Below are positions 9,471-19,917 of a DNA stretch of 64,000 nucleotides, piece by piece; position 1 is the stretch's first letter, and each line of letters starts with the position of its first letter. The notes under the pieces were generated by a model. The model did not search any database and was not told where the DNA came from. It saw nothing but the letters and a program-made list of their open reading frames with translations. A program made the position numbers and the translations under genes. Source of the DNA: Magnetospirillum aberrantis SpK (GTDB taxonomy: Bacteria; Pseudomonadota; Alphaproteobacteria; Rhodospirillales; Magnetospirillaceae); NCBI RefSeq assembly GCF_011022235.1, contig NZ_JAAIYP010000027.1:42080-106079 (forward strand), written 5' to 3'.

Positions 9471-10556
9471 CTATTTCACCGGATTGGTCAAAACGAACTG
9501 GTCGAAGCTGAATTCGGCCACCCGCCACCACAATTGAATGTCACTGCGGAACGACTTCCACGGGCCGTAAATCTTGGCGAACTTGGGATTTTCCTTGGCG
9601 ATCTCGTCATAAAGCTGGAACGCCGCTTTTTGCGCCGCAACCATGACGTCCTTGGGATAAGGACGCAATTGGGTGCCGCCCGCCGCCAGCTTCTTCAGCG
9701 CGGTGATGTTCTGGACGTCGTATTTGGCCTGCATGTCCAGCGTCGCCTCGGCACAGGCGGTGGCAAAGGCTTCCTTGTAGACCTTGGGCAGCTTGTCCCA
9801 TTGCTCAAGGTTGACGTAGCACGAGAACGTCGGCCCGCCTTCCCAGAAACCGGGGTAGTAGTAGTATTTCGCCACCTTGTAGAAAGCCAGCTTCTCGTCG
9901 TCATAGGGGCCGACCCATTCGGCGGCGTCGATCGTGCCCTTTTCCAAGGCCGGATAGATGTCGCCGCCGGCCAATTGCTGCGGCACCACGCCCAGCTTGG
10001 TCAGCACCCGGCCGGCGATGCCGGCGATGCGCATCTTGAGCCCGTCCAGGTCCTTGACCGACTTGATTTCCTTGCGGAACCAGCCGCCCATCTGGGTGCC
10101 CGAATTACCGGCGGGAAAATTGATGACGTTGTAATCTTTATAGAATTCGCGCACCAGTTCCAGACCGCCGCCGTGATAAAGCCAGGCATTGTTCTGCCGG
10201 GCGTTCAGGCCGAACGGCATCGCCGCCTCGAAGGCGAAGGTCGGGTCCTTGCCCACGTAGTAATAGGCCACGGAATGACCGCATTCGACGGTGCCTTGCT
10301 GAACCGCATCCAGCACCTGAAGGCCGGGCACGATCTCGCCGCCGGCGAAAACGCGAATCTGGAACTTGCCGTCCGTCAACTCGGCCACCCGCTTGGCGAC
10401 GAATTCACCGCCGCCATAGATGGTGTCCAGGCTTTTGGGAAAACTGGACGCCATGCGCCATTTGATTTCAGGCATGGTTTGCGCCAGAGCGGGCGCGGCG
10501 ACGGTGCTGGCGGCGGCGCCGACGGTAGCCGCCTTCAGGAAATTACGTCGTTCCAT
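9471..10556 (-). CDS. TRAP transporter solute-binding protein (DctP/TakP family), copy 2
   Basis: A 361-residue paralogue of the protein at 8278-9366, similar along its whole length, including signal peptide, GTIDAAEWVGPYDDEK and the C-terminal end. The twin-arginine signal reads ERRNFLKAA. The start is the ATG five bases after a strong GGAGG site; an upstream in-frame start would spoil the signal peptide. The pair must derive from a tandem duplication. A hairpin separates the copies, so each may have its own promoter. Membrane subunits are missing nearby. Confidence 0.88.
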   Translation of the reverse strand: MERRNFLKAATVGAAASTVAAPALAQTMPEIKWRMASSFPKSLDTIYGGGEFVAKRVAELTDGKFQIRVFAGGEIVPGLQVLDAVQQGTVECGHSVAYYYVGKDPTFAFEAAMPFGLNARQNNAWLYHGGGLELVREFYKDYNVINFPAGNSGTQMGGWFRKEIKSVKDLDGLKMRIAGIAGRVLTKLGVVPQQLAGGDIYPALEKGTIDAAEWVGPYDDEKLAFYKVAKYYYYPGFWEGGPTFSCYVNLEQWDKLPKVYKEAFATACAEATLDMQAKYDVQNITALKKLAAGGTQLRPYPKDVMVAAQKAAFQLYDEIAKENPKFAKIYGPWKSFRSDIQLWWRVAEFSFDQFVLTNPVK

Positions 10557-10673
10557 CGTTTCCTCCAGGTTCTTCATTTTGCGCCGGGCTTTTGCGCCCG
10601 GTCGCGTTGATCCTGGCATGAAGATGGTGGTCCGACCAGTCCTAAACCAGTCCCCGAAACTCCTGTTATAAAA

Positions 10674-12896
10674 TCAGGTGAACTTGTTGCTGCGCGGGAA
10701 ACCGGTCGGCGGCAGACGGCCGACCGAGGCCCGCTTGCCCAGCCAGGGCGTCAGGTCGCTTTCGCTACGGGTGCGTTCGCCCATCTTCCACGACAGCCCT
10801 TCGGCCAGCGGGAAGACCTTGATGTCGGCGACGCCGCCATCCCGATATTTTTGCAGCATGACGCCACGGCCGCGGGTCATCACCGGGATTTCCTCGGCCA
10901 TGAACACCAAGAGCTTGCGGTTGGTGCCGATGATGGCGACCGCGTCGCCCTCGGCCGGAAGACAGAACGCCGCCTTCTCGCCGTCGCCGAGGTTCAGGAC
11001 CATCTTGCCGGCCTTGGTCTGGGCGACCACCTCGGCTTCCTCGACCACGAAACCACGGCCACCGTCGGACGCCACCAACAGCTTGCGCCCGGCCTTGTGC
11101 GGGAAAACATGGATGATGTCGGCGTCGTTGGCCAGGTCGATCATCAGCCGCAACGGCTCGCCGAAACCACGTCCCGACGGCAGCTTGTCGCCGCCCAGGG
11201 TGTAGAAACGGCCGTCATTGGCGAAAAACAGGATCTTGTCGGTGGTTTCCGCCTTGATCGCGAATTTGAGCTGGTCGCCTTCCTTGAACTTCACCGAATC
11301 AAGCTGGTCCACATGGCCCTTCATGGCGCGAATCCAGCCTTTTTCCGACAAGATGACGGTGATCGGCTCGCGCTCGATAAAGGCTTCGATCGGCACCACC
11401 ACGGCGCTCGGCGCCTCGCCCAGCACGGTTCGCCGGTCGCCGATCAGGGTGCCGGGGCCGAATTTCTTACGGATGCCGCCGACCTGGGTGGCGATGGTCG
11501 ACCACCGCCGCCCCTCGTCCGCCAACAGGTTCTCCAGATCGGCCTTTTCCACCGACAGGTTGCCGTGCTCGGTCCGAATCTCCAGTTCCTGAAGCTTGTT
11601 CAGCGAGCGCAGGCGCATGTTGAGGATGGCCTCGGCCTGCACTTCGGTCAGTTGGAAGGTTCGGATCAGCTCGGCCTTGGGCTCGTCGGCGGTGCGGATG
11701 ATATGGATGACCTTGTCCAGGTCGGCATAGACCTTGAGAAAGCCCTCCAGCACCTCAAGCCGCCTGGCGATCTTCTCCAGACGATGGCGGGTGCGGCGTT
11801 CCAACACCTCCATGCGATGATCGAGGAAGGCGCGCAACACCTCCTTGAGGTTCATGACCCGCGGTACCGCGTCCTTGTCCAGGACGTTCATGTTCAGCCC
11901 GATACGGACTTCCAGGTCGGTCTGACGGAACAGTTGCTCCATCAGGTGCTCGGCCTCGATCGTCCGGTTACGCGGTTCCAGGACGATGCGCACGTCCTCG
12001 GCCGATTCGTCGCGGATATCGGCCAGAAGCGGCAGCTTCTTCTCTGTCAGCAGTTCGGCGACCTTTTCGATCACCTTGGATTTCTGCACCTGATAGGGAA
12101 TCTCGCTGACCACGATCTGATAAAGACCGTGCGACAGCTTTTCCACCTCCCATTTGGCGCGCAGCCGGAAGGCGCCGCGACCGGTACGGTAGGCCTCGGC
12201 CACCGCTTCCGGGCTTTCCACCAGCACGCCGCCGGTGGGGAAATCTGGACCGGGCATCAGCGCGATCAGCGCGTCCACCGAACATTCCGGTTCCTTGATC
12301 AACAGCCCCAGCGCGTCGCAGATTTCGCCCACGTTGTGCGGCGGAATGCTGGTGGCCATGCCGACCGCGATGCCGGTGGCGCCGTTGGCCAACAGATTAG
12401 GGAACGCCGCCGGCATGACCATCGGCTCGCTTTCGGTGCCGTCATAGGTCGGGCGGAAATCGACCGCGTCCTCGTCCAGCCCCTCCATCAGCGCGGCGGC
12501 GATGGCGGTCAGCTTGGCCTCGGTGTATCGCATGGCGGCGGCGTTGTCGCCGTCGATGTTGCCGAAATTGCCCTGTCCTTCGACCAGCGGATAACGCACC
12601 GCGAAATCCTGGGCCAGACGGACCATGGCGTCATAGACCGCCACGTCGCCATGTGGATGATACTTACCGATGACGTCGCCAACCACACGGGCGCACTTCT
12701 TGAAACCGCCTTCCGGGTCCAGCTTGAGCTGGCGCATGGCGAACAACAGACGGCGGTGCACCGGCTTGAGGCCATCGCGCACGTCGGGCAACGACCGCGA
12801 AACGATGGTGGACATGGCATAGGCGAGATAACGCTCTCCGAGCGCTTCGGTCAGCGACGTCTCGCGGATTTCCGCCGCAGCGGCAGATTCGGTCAT
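10674..12896 (-). CDS. parC: DNA topoisomerase IV subunit A
   Basis: A 740-residue type IIA topoisomerase subunit that unlinks daughter chromosomes together with ParE. The catalytic tyrosine is Tyr124 in [11 protein letters not shown]. It is called ParC rather than GyrA because it is short, lacks the GyrA box, and has the C-terminal [14 protein letters not shown] seen in alphaproteobacterial ParC. In the quinolone pocket, the position that is usually Ser (HPHGDS) is Val here ([10 protein letters not shown]). It lies downstream of recO on the same strand but is separated from it by a short gap only. Confidence 0.93.
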   Translation of the reverse strand: MTESAAAAEIRETSLTEALGERYLAYAMSTIVSRSLPDVRDGLKPVHRRLLFAMRQLKLDPEGGFKKCARVVGDVIGKYHPHGDVAVYDAMVRLAQDFAVRYPLVEGQGNFGNIDGDNAAAMRYTEAKLTAIAAALMEGLDEDAVDFRPTYDGTESEPMVMPAAFPNLLANGATGIAVGMATSIPPHNVGEICDALGLLIKEPECSVDALIALMPGPDFPTGGVLVESPEAVAEAYRTGRGAFRLRAKWEVEKLSHGLYQIVVSEIPYQVQKSKVIEKVAELLTEKKLPLLADIRDESAEDVRIVLEPRNRTIEAEHLMEQLFRQTDLEVRIGLNMNVLDKDAVPRVMNLKEVLRAFLDHRMEVLERRTRHRLEKIARRLEVLEGFLKVYADLDKVIHIIRTADEPKAELIRTFQLTEVQAEAILNMRLRSLNKLQELEIRTEHGNLSVEKADLENLLADEGRRWSTIATQVGGIRKKFGPGTLIGDRRTVLGEAPSAVVVPIEAFIEREPITVILSEKGWIRAMKGHVDQLDSVKFKEGDQLKFAIKAETTDKILFFANDGRFYTLGGDKLPSGRGFGEPLRLMIDLANDADIIHVFPHKAGRKLLVASDGGRGFVVEEAEVVAQTKAGKMVLNLGDGEKAAFCLPAEGDAVAIIGTNRKLLVFMAEEIPVMTRGRGVMLQKYRDGGVADIKVFPLAEGLSWKMGERTRSESDLTPWLGKRASVGRLPPTGFPRSNKFT

Positions 12897-12939
12897 GCAA
12901 CTCCCCAGTTCTCAAGGCCGGACCCGGCGCATGGTATTT

Positions 12940-13653
12940 TCAGGGCCGGAAACGGTCAACCAATCGCGCACGCGCCGCCGGCAACGCCTGATGGTGCGGC
13001 GCCAGCACGTGACGGTCGAGAAAAAAGCCGGTCAAGGCCAAGCCATCCCACACCTCGCGCGCCGTCCCCTCGCCGCCCGCCGCCAGGAAACGCGGCAGGG
13101 ACAACAGCTTGTCGCGATACGGCTCGCCCGCCGAAGCCGACACAGCGCGGCCGCTTTTCGGACTGACGAAGGCCAGATCATCGTTTGCGCCGGTGGCGGC
13201 ACAGGCCGTCAGATCCAGCCCATAGCCCAAATCGCGCAACAGCGCCAATTCCCAATGCACATAGACGCTGGGCCACACCTCTCCGGCGAGCGCATCCAGG
13301 AAAACCACCAGCGCGGCGTGGGCGGCGGCATGCGGCTGGCGTTCGGGCAACGCCACCTCGGCTACGGCACAGGCCGCCGCCAGGGCCGACAGGCGGGCCG
13401 GATCGTCGAACACCAAGGCCGCGTGGGCGCGCAGCAGTTCGACCCGGAAACTTCCCAACTGGTCGGCCAGACGAGCCCGCCACGTCACCCGCACCCGGTT
13501 GCCGGGTTGCAGCACACCGCGCTTTTCCTTGCCGGTCCCGCCATGGACCAGGGCGGAATGACGGCCATGGGCGGCGGTCAGCACCGACGCCACCACCCCG
13601 TTTTCCCCCAGGGGCCGGCAAGCCAGCACGATGCCGTCGTCGACCCAATCCAT
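12940..13653 (-). CDS. recO: DNA repair protein RecO
   Basis: A 237-residue protein that loads RecA with RecR in recombinational gap repair. It begins MDWVDDGIVLACRPLGENG, the typical RecO N-terminal OB-fold, and has the usual family length. The start was set at 13653, where its ATG shares one base with the stop of the preceding small gene (TGATG); a longer upstream frame reads through era and the small gene in the wrong frame. The zinc-finger cysteines of many RecO proteins are not evident. Position after era agrees with the common rnc-era-recO order. Confidence 0.85.
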   Translation of the reverse strand: MDWVDDGIVLACRPLGENGVVASVLTAAHGRHSALVHGGTGKEKRGVLQPGNRVRVTWRARLADQLGSFRVELLRAHAALVFDDPARLSALAAACAVAEVALPERQPHAAAHAALVVFLDALAGEVWPSVYVHWELALLRDLGYGLDLTACAATGANDDLAFVSPKSGRAVSASAGEPYRDKLLSLPRFLAAGGEGTAREVWDGLALTGFFLDRHVLAPHHQALPAARARLVDRFRP

Positions 13654-13862
13654 CACCACAGGCCCCAGACCACCAGCCCGCCCCCGACCGCGGCCAGGAT
13701 CATGCCGCCAGCGGCGATGGCCACCGCCCAGCGCGCGATGGGCGGCGGATTGGCGAACGCCTCCTCGCTCCAGGCGCCCTTGCGCAAACGGTATTGCAGC
13801 ACCGCCACCAGCAACAGCGTTCCCAACCACAACAGGATCACGCCGACGCCGTGCATGCTCAT
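13653..13862 (-). CDS. Small two-helix membrane protein between era and recO
   Basis: A 69-residue hydrophobic protein I do not recognise. Helices are predicted by eye at about residues 6-25 and 44-67. It starts nine bases after the era stop, and its own stop overlaps the recO start by one base, so it is embedded in the operon and probably co-translated. That tight packing is the main evidence that it is real. Confidence 0.6.
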   Translation of the reverse strand: MSMHGVGVILLWLGTLLLVAVLQYRLRKGAWSEEAFANPPPIARWAVAIAAGGMILAAVGGGLVVWGLW

Positions 13863-13871
13863 GCCGGTTGC

Positions 13872-14783
13872 CTAAACGTCGAAATCCAGGCCCATCTCGC
13901 TGTAATGCGAGCGCCGGTCCTGCCAGTCTTCCTTGACCTTGACGTGCAGGAACAGATGGACCCGACGCTCCAGAAGCGCCTCCAACTCCTCGCGCGCGGC
14001 GGCGCCGATGGCCTTGATCTGGTGGCCGCCCTTGCCCACCACGATAGCCTTTTGGCTTTCGCGCTGAATGAAGATGACCTGATCGATGCGGGCGGAACCG
14101 TCGGGGCGTTCCTCCCAATTCTCGGTTTCGACGGTCAACGCATAAGGCAGTTCCTCGTGCAGCTTGAGGAACGCCTTTTCGCGGGTGATCTCGGCCGCCA
14201 GCATGCGCTGCGGCAAATCCGAGACCTCGTCCTCGGGGAACATCCACGGCCCCAGCGGCGTGCGTTCGGTCAACACCTCCAGCAACGGAGCCAGCCCGTC
14301 CCCCTTGAGCGCGGAGATCATGAAGACGTCGGTGAACAATCCTTCCGCGTGCAAACGTGCCGCCAGTTCCAGAAGCTTTTCCTTCTTGACCGCGTCCACC
14401 TTGTTCAACACCAGCACCGCCTGGCGCTTGGCTTCCTTCAGTTTCTCGACGATGGCCCGCGTGTCGTCGTCATAGCCGCGATGGGCATCGACCAGCAGGC
14501 ACACCAGATCGGCGTCCGAGGCGCCGTTCCAGGCGGCGGCCACCATGGCCCGGTCAAGCCGGCGGCGCGGCTGGAAGATGCCGGGGGTGTCGACCAGGAT
14601 GACCTGGGCGGGACCTTGCATCAGGATGCCCAGCACGCGGAACCGCGTGGTCTGGACCTTGGGCGAGACGATGGAGACCTTGGTTCCCACCAGCGCGTTG
14701 ACCAACGTGGACTTGCCGGCGTTGGGCGCGCCGACGATGGCCACGTAGCCACATCGCCTCTCGTTTTCGGGAACCTCGGTCAT
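13872..14783 (-). CDS. era: GTPase Era
   Basis: A 303-residue GTPase that binds 16S rRNA near its 3' end and assists assembly of the small ribosomal subunit. The G1 motif GAPNAGKST, G3 motif DTPG and G4 motif NKVD are intact, and a C-terminal KH RNA-binding domain follows (IVVGKGGHQIKAIG). Its ATG overlaps the rnc stop as ATGA, so the two are translationally coupled, as in most bacteria with this order. Confidence 0.97.
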   Translation of the reverse strand: MTEVPENERRCGYVAIVGAPNAGKSTLVNALVGTKVSIVSPKVQTTRFRVLGILMQGPAQVILVDTPGIFQPRRRLDRAMVAAAWNGASDADLVCLLVDAHRGYDDDTRAIVEKLKEAKRQAVLVLNKVDAVKKEKLLELAARLHAEGLFTDVFMISALKGDGLAPLLEVLTERTPLGPWMFPEDEVSDLPQRMLAAEITREKAFLKLHEELPYALTVETENWEERPDGSARIDQVIFIQRESQKAIVVGKGGHQIKAIGAAAREELEALLERRVHLFLHVKVKEDWQDRRSHYSEMGLDFDV

Positions 14784-15466
14784 TTCTTCACGTTCTCCAG
14801 CATCTGGGCGGCGGCGGCCTGTTCCGCCGCGCGTTTGGACGGCCCTTGGGCGGTAACCGTCTCGACACCCTCCACCTCGACCGCGACACTGAACAGCGGT
14901 TCATGCGGCGGCCCCTCGGTGCCGACCGTAACATAAACCGGCAGCTTCTTGCCTCGCCCTTGCGCCCATTCCTGAAGCGCGGTCTTGGCGTCCTTGGGCG
15001 GCGCGTGCGCCTCGTCCATCAGGGGCGTCCACATGGAGCGCACGAAATCCTGGGCCACCGCGAAACCGGCATCGGCGAACAGGGCGCCGATCATCGCCTC
15101 GCAAGCGTCGGCCAACAGACCGGGATTGGCCCGCCCGCCAGCGTCTTCCTCGCCACGCGAAAGCACCAGATGGTCCGGCAATCCGATAATCAGGGCGACG
15201 CGGGCCAGGGCCTCGCGGCACACCAAGGCGGCGTGACGGCGAGCCAAGGCACCTTCGGCTTCACCGGGAAAGCGGTGAAACAGCATGTCGGCAACCACCA
15301 GCCCCAACACCCGGTCGCCCAGGAATTCCAGACGCTCGTAGGGGGTGGCGCGGCGCGGCGCGCGGCCATGCACCACCGACGGATGGGTCAGCGCCTGGGT
15401 CAAAAGGCCGGGGTCGGCGAAACGATGTCCCAGCCGCCGAGCCAGTTCTTGCAGCCGGGCCGCCAT
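14780..15466 (-). CDS. rnc: Ribonuclease III
   Basis: A 228-residue double-strand-specific endoribonuclease that processes rRNA precursors. The signature ERLEFLGDRVLGLVVADML carries the catalytic carboxylates, and the second acidic site is in DACEAMIGALFADAG. A double-stranded RNA-binding domain occupies the last 70 residues. It lies three bases after lepB and overlaps era by four bases. Confidence 0.96.
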   Translation of the reverse strand: MAARLQELARRLGHRFADPGLLTQALTHPSVVHGRAPRRATPYERLEFLGDRVLGLVVADMLFHRFPGEAEGALARRHAALVCREALARVALIIGLPDHLVLSRGEEDAGGRANPGLLADACEAMIGALFADAGFAVAQDFVRSMWTPLMDEAHAPPKDAKTALQEWAQGRGKKLPVYVTVGTEGPPHEPLFSVAVEVEGVETVTAQGPSKRAAEQAAAAQMLENVKK

Positions 15467-15469
15467 GGG

Positions 15470-16213
15470 TCAACCGACCCCCGACAACAGCCGCGAGAAG
15501 CGGATGGCCCAGGGCCAGCGCCAGAACTCCCACAACGCCGCCGAACCATCGGTCGAGAAGAAGATCACCTCGGCCCGGCCGACCAGATTGGCGGCGGGAA
15601 CGTAACCCACTTCGTTCAGGAAACGGGAATCGGCCGAATTGTCGCGGTTGTCGCCCATCATGAAGTAATGACCAGCCGGCACAACGTATTCCGGGGTGTT
15701 GTCGGCCATGCCGTTGTCGCCGGCATATTCGATGACGCGGTGCTGGCGTCCGCCCGGCAGGGTCTCGATATATTGCGGCGCGCGCATGATGTTGCCTTCG
15801 CGCGTCATCTCGACGAAATCCTCGATACGCTCGCGCTGCACCGCCTCGCCGTTGATGTGCAGGACGCCGGCGACCACCTGGATGCGGTCGCCGGGCAAAC
15901 CGACCACGCGCTTGATGTAGTCGATCTTGTTCTCGGGCGGCTTCTTGAACACCACCACGTCGCCACGCTCGGGCATCTTCTCCAGGATGCGGCCGCCGTT
16001 GGGGCCGACGCTGAAGGGCATGGAATGGCGAGAATAGCCGTAGGCGTATTTCGACACGAACAGATAGTCGCCAACCAGCAACGTCGGAATCATCGATCCC
16101 GAGGGAATGTTGAACGGTTCGAACGCCACGGTTCGTACCACGCCGGCGATCAGCATGGCGTAGAACACCGTCTTGATGGTTTCCCAAGCGCCGGTGGGTT
16201 TCCCTCTGGACAT
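15470..16213 (-). CDS. lepB: Signal peptidase I
   Basis: A 247-residue membrane protease that cleaves signal peptides of exported proteins. One N-terminal membrane helix (about 13-31) precedes the catalytic Ser40 (IPSGSM) and Lys101 (DYIKRVVGLPGD). The box GDNRDNSADSRF is also present. It opens the lepB-rnc-era-recO group. The gap to pdxJ is only about 110 bases and holds no acpS gene, which often sits here in related bacteria. Confidence 0.96.
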   Translation of the reverse strand: MSRGKPTGAWETIKTVFYAMLIAGVVRTVAFEPFNIPSGSMIPTLLVGDYLFVSKYAYGYSRHSMPFSVGPNGGRILEKMPERGDVVVFKKPPENKIDYIKRVVGLPGDRIQVVAGVLHINGEAVQRERIEDFVEMTREGNIMRAPQYIETLPGGRQHRVIEYAGDNGMADNTPEYVVPAGHYFMMGDNRDNSADSRFLNEVGYVPAANLVGRAEVIFFSTDGSAALWEFWRWPWAIRFSRLLSGVG

Positions 16214-16322
16214 AAAAAGCGCGTCCTAACTTATTGATTCGGCGGAATCGGCCGGTACGGCCGCCGCTCGTTCGATCCGCGCGAGCAAACCAGCCCACAC
16301 CGCCGCTGTCAAGCCACAGCCG

Positions 16323-17072
16323 TCAGACGGCACCCGCACCACGTCGTGCCTCGTCCATCAGCGCCCGCATGTGGCGGATCGACGCCTCGAAGCCGACGAA
16401 GATCGCCTCGCCCACCAGGAAGTGGCCGATGTTGAGCTCGCGGATCGAGGCGATGGCGGCGATGGGCTTGACCGTGTCGAAGGAAAGCCCGTGACCGGCA
16501 TGGCATTCCAGGCCGATGGCGGCGGCATGGCCGGCGGCGGTGACGATGCGCGCCAGTTCGGCGTCGCGCGCCGCGCCTTCCTGGTCGCAATAGGCGCCGG
16601 TGTGCAGTTCCACCACCGGCGCGCCAATGGCCCTGGAAGCGTCCAACTGGCGCGGGTCGGGCTCGATGAACATGGAGACGCGGATGCCGGCCTCCGTCAG
16701 CCTGGCCACCATGGGGCGCAGCCGCTCGACCTGTCCTGCCACGTCCAGGCCGCCCTCGGTGGTGCGTTCCTCGCGCTTCTCAGGGACGATGCAGGCAGCG
16801 TGCGGACGATGGCGCAGGGCGATGGCCACCATTTCGTCGGTGGCCGCCATCTCTAGATTCAGCGGCAACTGGATCTCGTTGGACAGGCGGGCGATGTCGC
16901 TGTCGGAAATATGGCGCCGATCCTCGCGCAGATGGGCGGTGATGCCGTCGGCGCCGGCGGCGGCGGCCAGATGGGCGGCACGGACAGGATCGGGATGACG
17001 GCCGCCGCGGGCGTTGCGGATGGTCGCCACGTGATCGATGTTGATGCCGAGACGCAAGGTGCGCGCGGTCAT
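16323..17072 (-). CDS. pdxJ: Pyridoxine 5'-phosphate synthase
   Basis: A 249-residue TIM-barrel enzyme that condenses 1-deoxyxylulose 5-phosphate with 3-amino-2-oxopropyl phosphate to form pyridoxine 5'-phosphate. Family motifs include [17 protein letters not shown] at the N-terminus, HLREDRRHI and [10 protein letters not shown]. It starts 22 bases after the rsh stop, so the genes are likely co-transcribed. Confidence 0.96.
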   Translation of the reverse strand: MTARTLRLGINIDHVATIRNARGGRHPDPVRAAHLAAAAGADGITAHLREDRRHISDSDIARLSNEIQLPLNLEMAATDEMVAIALRHRPHAACIVPEKREERTTEGGLDVAGQVERLRPMVARLTEAGIRVSMFIEPDPRQLDASRAIGAPVVELHTGAYCDQEGAARDAELARIVTAAGHAAAIGLECHAGHGLSFDTVKPIAAIASIRELNIGHFLVGEAIFVGFEASIRHMRALMDEARRGAGAV

Positions 17073-17094
17073 GCTCTGGTCTCTCCTGAACAGG

Positions 17095-19254
17095 TCAGTT
17101 GCGGGCGCGTTCGACCGAATTGATCGCCGGCGTGGCGCGAAGCGCGGCGATGATGTTGGTCAGGTGCTTCACGTCCCGCACTTCGATGTCGAGGATCATC
17201 TCGAAGAATTCCGTGGTGCGGTTGGTGATCTTGAGATTGATGATGTTGCCCATGTTCTTGGCGATCAACGTGGTGATCGCCCCAAGCGCGCCGGGTTCGT
17301 TGTTCACCACCAGATCGACGCGGCCCACATGGACGCTGCTTTCCCCCGCTTCCCAGCTGATATCCAGCCAGCGTTCGGGGGTGTTGGCGTATTGTTCGAG
17401 GTTGTCGCAGTCGATGGTGTGGACGGTGACGCCCTTGCCAGTGGTGACGATGCCGACGATGCGGTCGCCGGGCAACGGATGGCAGCATCCGGCGAAATGC
17501 ACCGCCATGCCGGGAATCAAACCCTTGATGGGAACGGCGTTGGCGCGGTCCTTGGCCGGCACCGGCGGCTTGCCCTTGGCCAGGGCGACGACGTTGGTGT
17601 CGGGGCGCTGCGCGGTCTTGAGCTCGGGATAGACCTGGGCGACCACGTCCTTGCCGGTCAGCGACCCCTCGCCCACCATGGCGACAAGGTCGTCGACCGT
17701 CGGCGCCTTGAAGAACTTGATGACGCCCTCGGCGCCCTTTTCGGTGAATTCGTATCCTTCCTGGCGGAAGGCGCGCACCAGAATGGCCCGCCCCAAATCG
17801 ACGTATTGCGCACGCTGTTGGGTGCGGACGAAACGGCGGATGCGGGCGCGGGCCTTGCCGGTGACGACGAAACGTTCCCAGGTTGGGCTGGGCGTCTGCG
17901 CCTTCGAGGTGATGATCTCGACCTGGTCGCCGTTCTGAAGCCGCGAGCGGAGCGGCATGATGCGGCCATTGATCTTGGCGCCCACGCAGGTATCGCCGAC
18001 ATCCGAGTGCACCGCATAGGCGAAATCCACCGGCGTCGCCCCGGACGGCAACGCAATCAGGTCGCCCTTGGGGCTGAAACAGAACACCTGGTCCTGGAAC
18101 ATCTCGAGCTTGGTGTGCTCAAGGAATTCGTCGGGATTCGAGGCGTGTTCGAGGATGTCCAAAAGCTCGCGCAGCCAGCGGTACTGGCGGCCATCGGTGA
18201 CCTTTTGGTTGGAATTGCCCGCAGACTTGTATTTCCAATGGGCGGCCACGCCCAGTTCGGACACCTCGTGCATCTCGTGGGTGCGGATCTGCACCTCGAT
18301 GCGATGGCGTTCGGGGCCGAACACCCCGGTATGCAACGAACGATAGCCATTGGGTTTCGGCGTCGAGATGTAATCCTTGAAGCGGTTCGGCACCATCGGA
18401 TACTTGGAATGGATCACGCCAAGCGCGCGATAACAATCCTCGATGGACGGAACGGCGACACGGAAAGCCATGATGTCGGACAATTGCTCGAACCCGACAT
18501 TCTTGCGCTGCATCTTGAGCCAGATGGAATAAGGCGTCTTTTCACGCCCCGAGACGGTGGCCTCGACCCCCGCCTCTTCCAGGGTCTTGCGCAATTCCTC
18601 GAGGATGCGGCCGATCAGGTCGCCGCCTTGTTCGCGCAGGAAGTTCAGACGCGCGATGATCGAGGAACGGGCCTCACCGTGCAATTCGGTGAACGCCAGA
18701 TCCTCAAGCTCCATCTTGATCTCCTGCATGCCGATTCGTTCGGCAAGCGGCGCGTAGATCTCCATGGTTTCAAGCGCGATGCGGCGGCGCTTTTCCGGCT
18801 TTTGGATGTAATGCAGCGTGCGCATGTTGTGCACGCGGTCGGCCAGCTTGACCAGCAGGACGCGAATGTCCTCGCTCATGGCGATGACCAGCTTGCGCAG
18901 GTTTTCGGCCTGCTTGGCGTGGTCGGACTGCATCTCGATGCGCGACAGCTTGGTGACGCCATCGACAAGACGGGCGATCTCCGAGCCGAACAACTTGTCG
19001 ATGTCCTCCAGCGTCGCCGGAGTGTCCTCGATGGTGTCGTGCAACAGCGCGGTGATGATGGACGACGAATCCAACCGGTACTTGGTCAGGATTCCAGCCA
19101 CTTCGATGGGATGCGAGAAATAAGGGTCGCCAGAAGCACGCTTCTGCGAGCCATGCATCTTCATGGCGAAGACGTAGGCGCGGTTGATGGCGTCTTCGTC
19201 CGCGTTGGGATCGTAGGACTTGACCCGCTCGACCAGTTCGAATTGGCGCATCAT
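17095..19254 (-). CDS. Bifunctional (p)ppGpp synthetase/hydrolase (Rsh, RelA/SpoT family)
   Basis: A 719-residue stringent-response enzyme. The N-terminal HD hydrolase domain is intact ([10 protein letters not shown]), and so is the synthetase domain, whose RFKDYIS motif is of the RxKD type found in bifunctional enzymes rather than the ExDD type of RelA. A TGS domain ([17 protein letters not shown]) and a C-terminal ACT domain follow. It should be the main alarmone enzyme of the cell. The start at [11 protein letters not shown] was chosen since the region before it is Pro/Arg-rich and unlike the family. rpoZ lies just upstream. Confidence 0.94.
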   Translation of the reverse strand: MMRQFELVERVKSYDPNADEDAINRAYVFAMKMHGSQKRASGDPYFSHPIEVAGILTKYRLDSSSIITALLHDTIEDTPATLEDIDKLFGSEIARLVDGVTKLSRIEMQSDHAKQAENLRKLVIAMSEDIRVLLVKLADRVHNMRTLHYIQKPEKRRRIALETMEIYAPLAERIGMQEIKMELEDLAFTELHGEARSSIIARLNFLREQGGDLIGRILEELRKTLEEAGVEATVSGREKTPYSIWLKMQRKNVGFEQLSDIMAFRVAVPSIEDCYRALGVIHSKYPMVPNRFKDYISTPKPNGYRSLHTGVFGPERHRIEVQIRTHEMHEVSELGVAAHWKYKSAGNSNQKVTDGRQYRWLRELLDILEHASNPDEFLEHTKLEMFQDQVFCFSPKGDLIALPSGATPVDFAYAVHSDVGDTCVGAKINGRIMPLRSRLQNGDQVEIITSKAQTPSPTWERFVVTGKARARIRRFVRTQQRAQYVDLGRAILVRAFRQEGYEFTEKGAEGVIKFFKAPTVDDLVAMVGEGSLTGKDVVAQVYPELKTAQRPDTNVVALAKGKPPVPAKDRANAVPIKGLIPGMAVHFAGCCHPLPGDRIVGIVTTGKGVTVHTIDCDNLEQYANTPERWLDISWEAGESSVHVGRVDLVVNNEPGALGAITTLIAKNMGNIINLKITNRTTEFFEMILDIEVRDVKHLTNIIAALRATPAINSVERARN

Positions 19255-19344
19255 GGTCTGTTCATCCTGCCGGGCGCGCCGCTTTCCGGGCAAGGTCGGG
19301 GGCGGCACAAGGCGATCGCCTCACCACGACCGCCCCCTTGACAC

Positions 19345-19737
19345 TTACTCTTCGATGTCGCCGCCGAAGCCGTCGGCATCGAAATCGGCGCCACCATCGG
19401 AAACGGTCAGGCCATCCTCGATGACCTCTTCCTCGGACGCGATGTTCTCGAAAGCCATGTCGCCGTCGGGCATGAAGGATTCCATCTCGTCCTCCTCCGG
19501 CTCGTCAACCTCGACATGCTTTTGCAGGCCCGAAACCAGACTGTTGCGCAGGCCGTCCAACGGAACGGTGTCGTCGGCGATTTCACGCAACGCCACCACC
19601 GGGTTCTTGTCGTTGTCGCGCTCGACGGTCAGCTTGCTGCCCGAGGAGACGTCGCGAGCCCGCTGGGCGGCGATCAGAACCAGTTCGAACCTGTTCGGAA
19701 CCTTCAATACGCAGTCTTCTACCGTAACGCGCGCCAT
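19345..19737 (-). CDS. rpoZ: RNA polymerase omega subunit
   Basis: A 130-residue protein that begins [20 protein letters not shown], the conserved omega core, with [11 protein letters not shown] and the [14 protein letters not shown] motif. Omega helps assemble RNA polymerase and forms part of a ppGpp site, in keeping with the neighbour rsh. The C-terminal half is a long acidic tail. AGGACG precedes the ATG by four bases. Confidence 0.93.
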   Translation of the reverse strand: MARVTVEDCVLKVPNRFELVLIAAQRARDVSSGSKLTVERDNDKNPVVALREIADDTVPLDGLRNSLVSGLQKHVEVDEPEEDEMESFMPDGDMAFENIASEEEVIEDGLTVSDGGADFDADGFGGDIEE

Positions 19738-19917
19738 AGAACGTCCTTTGATGAATGCGTCCGCGAAAAGAGTCCTGCTTATATATTGCCGCCAGCGGCG
19801 AAAGCAAGCACTCACGACGAATGACAGCCCCTTGCCCCTTGCGGGTCAAAGACACAGGGCCTAGGTTAGCACCATTGTCGCCGCCAGGGTCACCCCGGCT
19901 TCATTGTTTCCAAAAAC

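Noticed and set aside
10851..13166. A 771-codon open frame on the plus strand opposite parC
   Set aside because: It mirrors the codon structure of parC and recO, has no family resemblance, and crosses a gene boundary. High GC content creates such frames.
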